A stretch of DNA of 12,333 bases. Source: Phoronis ovalis. Lineage: Eukaryota; Phoronida; Phoronidae. The notes beneath the pieces were generated by a model, which was not told where the DNA came from, did no database searches, and was given only the letters and a program-made list of their open reading frames with translations. The DNA is taken from positions 1 through 12,333 of the forward strand of contig JAOXYB010045992.1 of the NCBI GenBank assembly GCA_028565635.1, given 5' to 3'. Below are positions 1 through 9,500 of the stretch, one piece after another. The translations under genes were made by a program, and so were the position numbers. Position 1 is the first letter of the stretch. Each line of letters starts with the position of its first letter.

Positions 1-392
1 AATACGAAGATGATCTGACGAAAGCTGAAGCCGTTAGAGCAACACAAACAAAAGGGTACATACGCCGACGCCGCCGCCTGCGGTACGACTATATGCCCGT
101 TCACTATTACATAGTGATGGGCATAAAAAGTATGTATTACATTGAAATTTACATTTTAAATAATAAAATTTATTTAACATCGTTATATGCTGCCTGGATA
201 AAAGAAGTAATAACAATTAAATGATCTTGCCACTCAGCACATAATGACCATGGCATACACACTAGACCCTTGACATTATTAGTAGGCAGTAATAATAATA
301 GTAGCAAGAGACTGATCCTCCTATTCCCTCCCTGGTGAGTGTACTTTATATATTGTGAAACGCATTTACAGTTTGTCACATTTGCACCATAC
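1..392 (-). other. Partial intron after BAH1 exon
   Basis: Begins at the donor at 391-392. I looked on the minus strand for the rest of BAH1 (VPVSKILGKC-like sequence) and found none. It contains a GC-rich hairpin repeat near 60-125, listed separately, and an imperfect TAATAATAATAGTAG run around 288-303. Small open frames here are not coding. Confidence 0.8.
60..130. repeat. Dispersed-repeat fragment with TATGCCC hairpin
   Basis: TATGCCC at 92-98 is inverted as GGGCATA at 119-125; CACTAT (102-107) pairs with ATAGTG (111-116), giving a near-perfect stem around a 3-base loop, flanked by a CG-rich stretch (GCCGACGCCGCCGCC, 63-77) unlike the surrounding AT-rich intron. From memory, hairpins of this TATGCCC...GGGCATA kind next to CG-rich runs are common in repeats of molluscs and relatives. 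I cannot confirm the family. Confidence 0.5.
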
Positions 393-534
393 CTTTTCTA
401 GAAACTTTTTAGTAGCTAAATGGAAAGTTTCTTGTGGTCTATAAAACCAGTTTCCATGTAACCATGTAGTACTACCATCATCAGACTGCCACAGTCTTTC
501 AATGCATATAATGTGACGATCTAGATTTTTTTCT
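393..534 (-). CDS. PBRM1: PBRM1 exon u: BAH domain 1, continued
   Basis: Residues 902-948, 142 nt, first base completing the split Arg codon. HIICIERLWQSDDGSTTWLH is followed by NWFYRPQETFHLATKKFLEK, matching the human BAH1 HIVCIERLWE and FYRPNETFHLATRKFLEK blocks. The donor GTATGG follows AAAAG. The next exon, expected to begin like human EVFKSDYYNK, is not in the window, so the gene runs on past position 1. Confidence 0.96.
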
Positions 535-3500
535 CTACAAGACGAAAGCATAAGTAAACTAACAATAATTTTGGAACTATTGCCTATAAAGGTTCATTTG
601 CTCCACGCTGAAACTCATAAATATAGATTTAAGTTACAGAGAGATCTTACAGTTAATCTTTTAGCTTCAGTTAAACTTGTGAAATATGCTTACAATATGA
701 GCATGTGAAATTGAATCAGTCTTCTTAAGTTAGTTTCATCAAACTTAGAATTACCTTGGTTCGATGTACACAAAATCTCCGACGTTATAAGTTTGGCCTT
801 TATATACGACACTATCCTCACCACCAGGCTGCTGCTGTGTCTACAAAATCAACAGGTGTGCATTCAGTAAAATACTATATATGTCTTCTAATACAAATTT
901 AATTCAGCTTAAGCTTTGTATCGCTTACAAAATGTAATTTAGTTTATAATGACATTTACATTAATATCAAAACATTTTATTTTTTTTTTACCTCTTCAGT
1001 GTTTCCTCCCTCTTCTTCTTGCTGTTTCTTTTTATCTTCATCCTCCTTCTGTTCTAAAGGTAATTTGTCATTTTTCTCTTCTTCCAGTGCATTATGAAGG
1101 TGTTTGTTTGTATAACTAAGAGCAGGAGTTAGAAGGAGTTCACCATTTTTGCACAGTTCATCCCGGATCTGTACAAAAAATGTCTGCATCTCCACAGCAT
1201 CCTCATAAAGCTGAAAAATGTGCAACAGTGTGTATATGGTGTGCAGTAGGAATAAATGAACACAAACACTGTTACTGGTTGAAAACATTTTACTTGTGAC
1301 TTCTCATGAGTTGATTCGACATTAACTTTTTTATTGAAAGAAAGCAATCCTATATAGAGTACCATAAATTAAACACATTTTGAACTTTCTTTTAAAAGAA
1401 ATAGTAGCCTATTCTAAATTGTCATGATACAAAAAATATACCTGTGAATCTGTTCTGCTGACTCTGCGGGCATATGCAAATACTTCAAACACATCCTCTT
1501 GGAATTTGTCCATTCGCAGATACCGACCCTAAATTGTCAAAATTATAAACAGATACAAGGGGCACATTAACCTTATTTGTAAAAGTTCGGTAGCATAATA
1601 AATAGCTTGCATATAAACTACCACTAAAAGATGAATTCTATCAAATTTCTCAGTCATAGCATTAATCCCAAGAGACCCCAAGTAATTCAGTGTTCTCCAC
1701 ATGTCCTTTTAACAATGGGTGAAGTTTAGGTGCATGTCCTGTCATATGTAAACTTTCCATTACATGCGGCAAGAAAAATGTTGATAATCCCACTTGCTTA
1801 CTTTATTTGAAATTGGGGGAAGCAAGTAAATAGGTGGGATAATAAGAGATAAGCAGACCCCATTCTATCACAAACTGTAAACAATAGCAGAACCAAGTTT
1901 ATTTTCAGGAAATTACTAATTCTGTACTTACTTTGTCTAAATTCAATTTGATTTGATCAAACGTCAAGTGCTTTCTGCAAAGAAAAACAACAGTTCGGTG
2001 TATTTGTTATACCGACACATTCTTTCTACATGTGAACTATTTTGGGAAACAGTGTTTTATTTACACAGCCTTTGGACGAATAGACTCTTCTCATGCATGG
2101 CTGTTACAGTCTCCCCCCTAATACTACATGTGCAAACCAAGCATACATTTAATAGGAATTATAACAAACTTATCAAAATTTAAAATAATTGTTAGGTTTA
2201 GAATTTTTTCCTGTTGATATTATATATAATATTTATAATACAAGTACTCAAAAGGTTCTTTTTCTAAAATTTTCTTTCCTGATAAACCTTTATTTGTAAT
2301 GTAATTGATTGGTAGTTTGCACATATATCAAACAGGAAGTAGAGGGTAAATCAACTGATGGAATAGCTGTGAGAAGACTCTATTAACAACCAAAGATTAG
2401 CTCACATCAAAAAATCTTAGGACAATTTCCAAAGCACTTTCAAAACAAAGCTAATATATAACAACTAAAATATAAAATATTCCTAAAATAAGTATTCCAT
2501 GAATTGATGTGAGTCCAAATTAGTGCGGATGTGTAACATCAGTAGCTGTAAAGTCATTGCCGGCCACTGAGATATCACCAGTATCTAAATATATCCTAGC
2601 CTTATCACAATCTTTATCCCTTACTTTACAACTTTTTCTTTTCCATTAGGTCCTTCTGTTTCCTCTTCAGTCACAGCAGGCAGTTCAGCGAATGAGTCAC
2701 TATAGCAACGACCTTCTTCATCCTTAAAATTTTAAACAATTGTCTTGAAATAAGCTTAAATATGTCTTAAGCAACAAACTAGAATCAAAATAAAGTTAAT
2801 CGATTTGACCCACATCATCATCACAATGTATCGCAGTAACTATAACCTAACAGCTGGAGAAAGGGTGTGGTAGTTGCTTGTTACTATTGTGGGAACACTG
2901 TTAATCAAGTTTGTCCACAGGTTCAAATATTTTTTACTTTGAGTGCAAAACAAACTAACAAGTGCCTCCCCAAGGATAATATCTTCTGTTTTGAACAGGT
3001 CTTAAAGGTTTGTTAATCAAGTCTCACAAAATTGTGATTGAAGCTCATTGTAAGCATTGTACATGCATGTGAATTTGTTACACCACTCTTGAAAAGCTTG
3101 ATGATGACAGTGATTAAATTTTTGATGTAATTTCACAGTTGACCCTAAACATTTAAGGTGGTTAGTCCTGAGCGGGTAACTTATTCACTCCTCATGCTAT
3201 AAGGTTAAGTTATATGAAGACTAATAAAAGTATACATTTTTGAAAAAGCGCTCATATAAGGATTATGAAAAGTGACTTTGCTTGTCTTTAACATGATCAG
3301 CATGGAAGCTATTTTAGGCAAAAACTCCTTGTTTTTCAAACACAAACATTTTGAAGGGTTATAACTCTTAAATAAAGCAAAATTCTAATAATCTGAGGCA
3401 CAGTTTTATAAATCTCTATTTGAAGTGAATTTAGTCAAGTTTCAGTTTTGTAACAGCAGGGGTGTTGGAACTAAATTTTATTCAAATTTGTCTTTTCGAA

Positions 3501-6500
3501 ATATTAAGTTCTTACCCAGAATGGTCTCCTTGCTGATTAAATAATGATGTGTCAGACAAGAACAAAAAATTTCATAGTCTTCCAGTTACTACCTTTCCAA
3601 AAATTTATACTTTTGCTATATTATATGACAAGAAATAAATACCATTATTTGTGCACAACCTTACTGGCCACCTTGAGTGAAGATGATATATTACCATTTG
3701 ATGAACTCCAAGAGTTGCAGTGATTAAATAGTTCAATGAAGGCTACTAGTTAATATTTTAAAATATTACCTGAGAATTGTAAACAGAGATGAAGAGGTTT
3801 TTCATGAGCTCTTGGGTAATTGCACGTACATCAGGGACTTCAGTATCTTCATCCTCGGCAAACTCTGCCTTCTTTTCTAAGCATATCCGCTGAAGTATTA
3901 GAGCATCCTGAAACCAATGACAATTAACAAACACTGTTCTGAATCTTTAGACAGTTGACTTCTACAGCATCTGATATCTGTTCTTCAAACAAGGGTGCAT
4001 TTTTCAGTTGAAAATTACTTTTGACAGGATCACTGACAAGATTCCACACGCTGCTCAGTAGAAGATGAATCTTTGTATCCATCCAATATACTGACCTACA
4101 AACATACAATGTTTTCATTCTAAATATAATATATGTTCTCTATCAGATAATCATAAATAATAGTTTGTTTACTTTACCTTATAAATAAGAGAATCAGGTT
4201 CATTGTATTTACAAGCATTATCAAACATAAGCACAAAATCATTGACCATATCTTCCAGATTTTCATACTTCTGCATGTGTTGTTGAATTCTGATCATGTC
4301 TATAGGTTTTTTGATGACTTCATAATAATCAGGGAGTTCCTGCAAAAATAAAGTAAAAAATACAGTCTCAACCAACCATGTTACTAAAGTAATAAACAAA
4401 ATGCTGCATTTCAGCTTGATCTCATAAACATCAGATAAGTTAAGTGTTTTCATGTTTGACAATATTTCAGATATATCTATTGCAAACAATTTTGTTATTT
4501 TTGTTACTTTTCTTTTTATTTCTACTAAACTCTCTACAAGTACTTTATACCACTTTTACAACTAACACAGCTAATAGTTCACTTTGATAGCATATCATAA
4601 AAAGAGGAGAACAAATTTTCATAACCATACTACACTTTAGGAAACTTAAGAATTTATGGACCTTGACTTACGTTCTTAGTAGGTAGCTTTATAAATGGTG
4701 GGGATAAAAGTCTTCCTTTTGAATCTGTGTAATCTTTAATTGTATCATACAAATCTTGTAGATTTTGTTCTAAGGGTGATAGTGACTTTATTCTAGGCCT
4801 ATAGGACAAAGGAGAATTACTGTTTATAGCATATATGTTATATTTTAGTTATAACAATATTAACAACTTGCTCAACATGTCACTGAGTATGTTCTGGCCA
4901 GTATAAACATTGACATTTAGTAAGCATTTACATTTATGCATAGACTGTAATCATAATAAGTGTATAATTACATTGAGTTGATGGACCTTGTGAAACAAAA
5001 GTACAGCAAGACCACTGGCAGCTATAAAGTGCCTTTAATGGATTAAATAACAACACAAGACTGAGGTAAATATCACATAATATTAAACTTAATAATATTC
5101 CACAAAGAAGAGCCGAGTTTATATAACTATACTAGTTTGGACACTGTCAATGCTGCCACAGACTACCAATAGCTCTGAACACTTACTTTTTACCAAAAAG
5201 TTTTGCGGTTCTTGGAGAATCTGTTAATGGATTCATGGACTTAATTTTTGCCTTGAGAATTTTTTCAAGGGTGTCAGCATCTTTGTAGATGTAAGAGTCT
5301 TCTTCATTGTAATGTCTCGCATTGTTAAACATCAAGCGGAAATCGTTAATGAGCTCTCTCTCACTCGTGTACTGAAAGAATGACGCATTACAATATAAAA
5401 CTACAATAATATCTCAGTTTTTTCAATGAAAATAACACTATACCAAATAGTCACAAATAACAAAGCGATAAATTAAAATGTAAATGGTAAAATGTTACCA
5501 CAGGTAGAAATAAAAAATTGATTTCTCATATTTCTAATACTGATATTTCTTGGTCTCAACAACAAAGACTTCATTCAATGCACGAGGCGTGCTGCTTAAT
5601 ATGTTAACTTTAAAAAGCAAATCTTCTACGATAACTGAAATGTGCTGATCTAAAGATACCTTATCTGTGTCAATCTTCTCTTCAATAGTTTCCATATCAA
5701 TGGGTTCTAAGATGACTTGATAATAATCAGGATAAACTTCTTTAGATGGTAAATAAAGAAATATGTTGATCAGAGATCTATCATCCTCATTCTAAAAGTA
5801 CAAATTCCACAAGAAATAAGAAGGACGTATAATAAATAAGTTTTACATTGTTACTTCACTACAAGGCAGCCAGTAATGAAAATGTATCAAAAGTTTTATA
5901 TATCATCCAAACCTTATAATCATACAGCTCCTTGTAATAACTCCACAGCCTCTCTTTAAGACTCTCTGGTTCACTCTTTTCCACTTTCTCCATCTTGGGC
6001 TTACGACCAGGTTTTTTCCTTTCTTCACTTCCAGCAACTGGTGGACGACCTCTGCCTCTTTTTGGTGTCTGTTCATCTTTCTTTGTTTTCTCCTCTGCCT
6101 AAACATCACAAAATAATCACTCACATATCTTTATAGTATCGAATTTTCCCACCACTGACTGTCAAATTATGAGCAAAATATGTAAGGTATTCCAAAATCA
6201 AAACCCTCAACAGGTGCACAATGTGTACACAACAAGGTTACCGTCATGAAGAAGTTTTGTTTTATTAAGAGTTTCTCATGTCAACTTTTATTATTATCAC
6301 CAAAGGACAGTACAACATGTGTTGTATAAGTATATTTTACTGAGTGCACATTTTTTTTTAGGTATATATCAGCCACATATATAAGCTCAGACAGAAACTT
6401 ACTAACAGTGAATATACTACATTGACTATACAGTAATACTGCTAAGTATTTGGAATTTTAACTAAACATGCGGGGTAACACAGTATCTAATAACTTTTAT

Positions 6501-9500
6501 CAAAATGCAGGACTTGTATGAAATATTACTTGTGTAGTAACATTGCTTTTTAAATTAAATTACCCACACAATTAAACAGCGTCATACAGAAAGTAGAAAC
6601 TGCAGTAACACGCAATCTTTGGTCCCCATGATTAGCAACAGTTCCACTAACTAGCACAAATGCAAATAACCAAGTGGATGCAAACATCTGGAAATTGTTT
6701 TTAGTATCATACCAGTAACTAGTGACTTTACAAGCTGTATCTAATAATAACAATAAGTACAATTCTAATCTGAAATTAGTTTGAATTTATACATTATCAT
6801 TATTATTAAATTTTTCAATGTGTATCAAAGATAATGTGAGGAAACTACAGGGTAACTACTTGAATATTAGCATTGTATGAATAGTTAATGTTTTCAATTT
6901 TTACAAGTGCTTGACAAGACTGCTTATTTATTATCTATTGCTTTGTCTACGATGCAATGTGCACATATGGATACCTAAAATATAATACAGTTAAAAACAT
7001 GTATGCAACTAGACAACATCAAGATTACAATATATGCAATGATGGACAACCCTGCTTACCACAGCATTAGTGTTCTCAACAAGTCATATCCTGTAATATT
7101 ACTAACAAGGAAGGGATCCTTTGTACTTAGAGTTCAATCTCATCCACCAGGGAATACTAAGCATTCAAAGCATTGAAAAGAAATAATTTTTCTTCAATTC
7201 ATCATTTCATTTAGGTACTGTAAATTTCATTACCAGTTTCCATATTTATATGCATGTCACAATATGTTAATGTAGAAGCATGAACACTTATTGTATTCAC
7301 AAAATATATCATAATATAATCTAAGAATGAAAACCGGTGAAAACCATAGCACCCTGGTGGTAAAATTTGGAAACCGCAATCAGAAAGGGTCCTTTCACTA
7401 TAATACTCATCTACAACTTTTTGTTATCCTTTAACAAAGATCCTGGTGGCAAACGTATTGTGTGCATGGCAATAAAAATAGGTAACTTTAACTTGAAGGA
7501 CTTATTTTGAGTTCAAAAAAAAAACATTTTGAATTACTTGTCAAGAACACTAATGTTATATTATGCATGCATTACAAACCTCATAATCTAAATCCCAGGA
7601 CATATTATCATCCATGTCCTCTCCCTAATACAACAATTGAAGTAAAGGATATGTTTAATACTGTACAGGACTGCTTTCTAGTTCTTGTTACCGCAAGCAA
7701 CTTTCGTGAATATGAACAGCAGCATATTAGTAACTAAGCTGGCTTAGTGAAACAATTGCGACCCGGTGGACCTTGTATTAACAAAGTGTAATATACATAT
7801 CCCCATTATAATTATAATGATCCTGATATGGCTACTTTTTAATGATAACAGAAACTCACAACATTTCATTTACTTAAAATTTTAGTGTTTGTTCATTTGC
7901 ATACTTGTGATAAAATGTATTAAGGACTCAATGTTTCAAAACTGCAGTGTAAATTTTAAGTGTGATTTTTGTCACTTCAGCTACAAAAATACAGCAGCAA
8001 GAATGGGAAAAGAAATTGTGGCAACTAACAAATGCATAACTATACCTTTTCAAATTTCTCCAATTCCTTCTTACGTTGTTTCATAATATTTTGTAAGACA
8101 ATAGCATCCTGCAACAAAATAAATCCATACTGTCCACAGTTTTCTTAAATAAATTTGATAGAAACAAGAAACTATGCCCCATAGTAATTCTGTACAACTT
8201 CACAAATATTTGTTTTACCATTGCGAGTTCAAAACGGATGGGCACCCTTTTCAATGCTGATGGTCAACAAATTGAGAGAATAACCATCCACCTTCAAATA
8301 ATGTTTAACAGAACTGAAAAGGCTGTTGAAATGTTATCGAAAGCTCTGTTTAATTAGCTGTGAATTTATAATTTTTAACAATAGTTGATTGTACTTTACT
8401 GTATTTGAAAGTTAGCACATTTTGTATATTCATGGACAAATTTACCTGGAACAACCTTGAGTCATCTGTGTTATAAACTTGTGCATTATCAAACAATAAT
8501 TCAAGATCTTCAGCAACATCTTCTAAGCAGCTGTAATGTCCACCCTAAAAACAAAGGATGACAATAGTCAAAAGCTTGCTATAATTGTACATTAGCCACA
8601 ATCACCATATGTATTTGAATACAAGCATAAATTTTGATAGAAATTTGAAATGTAAGAGTAGATTGTCCTATAGAAATTTTATGATAAACACAAAAAGTCT
8701 ATAATCGCAAAATAAATCTTACAATATTTATAGTTTTCGAAGATTTTATTTTACATGCTTCCTTCTGCACTTTTCAATGGTGAAATTTATAAATGTGTCA
8801 TTAAATATAAATGTTATGGTATTGGATCTATAGGTAATACAAAGATAGTGCATCCTTGAGAGTTATCCTTGATATGTATTGACTCCTACTTTAAAAGTTT
8901 CGAGGATATGCTAGTGCACAAGTCAGAAGATGAATCAGTATAAATTTAATTTTTATAGCAATAAAAATTATATACCTTGATTTTCTTTCTTATCCGATTT
9001 AAACAGATTGGTTTTTGTATCTCCATGTAGTAATCAGGGTAAAACCTGTAAACAAATACTTTGCATAAAGAAGTAAAAAACTGTTTATCAGTGCCAGTCT
9101 TTATATGTGCATTGCAAAACAATTGACAGTTTTGATGGTACTGCTGTTAGCTCCAGGTTAATAAGCAAGTAAATCCTGTGCACCTAGTGCCTTTTATGAT
9201 TGTTTCCGATCATTTATTATATTTTGTTTTAGTTGTATAATATAATTGTACATTGGTAACAGTAGAACTGCAGTTTTACCACTTTAAAGTACCTATTACA
9301 ATTACTAACACATGTATTTCCCATACCTCTTACTTGGTAACTTCAAAAATGGTTCTGACAAAATGTCCCCATCAGAATTAGTATGTTTAACCACAGATTT
9401 GAACAAAGCCCATAATGCATTATCTTCTGATTCAGACCCAAACTCCGATTCATCTGCATCAACCTGGCTGAGACTGTCTTGAACACTCGCTAAGTCACTT

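Larger units (their letters stand above)
1975..2624 (-). other. Intron, 650 bp, rich in inverted repeats
   Basis: Contains two neighbouring inverted-repeat structures (2070-2395 and 2401-2513) described separately. A 76-codon plus-strand frame at 1953-2183 has no family resemblance and overlaps a PBRM1 exon antisense. Confidence 0.8.

Noticed and set aside
1953-2183. 76-codon plus-strand frame
   Set aside because: Overlaps a PBRM1 exon antisense and the inverted-repeat element; no protein similarity.
5903-6124. 73-codon minus-strand frame over the AT-hook exon
   Set aside because: Different frame from the one that joins in phase to both neighbours and yields KRGRGRPP and helix Z of bromodomain 4; an off-frame shadow.
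6550-6762. 70-codon minus-strand frame with hydrophobic segments
   Set aside because: Intronic, AT-rich, with no family match; hydrophobicity is expected from T-rich codons.
7507-7737. 76-codon plus-strand open frame in the large intron
   Set aside because: Short and single-frame in AT-rich intron, with no recognisable domain and no splice or promoter context; likely chance.
7889-8086. 65-codon plus-strand frame overlapping an exon
   Set aside because: It runs antisense through the conserved bromodomain 3 exon and resembles no known protein.
8220-8262. Possible tRNA-type B-box (SINE head)
   Set aside because: Only a loose match near GAGTTCAAAAC, with no A-box at the right spacing and no cloverleaf.
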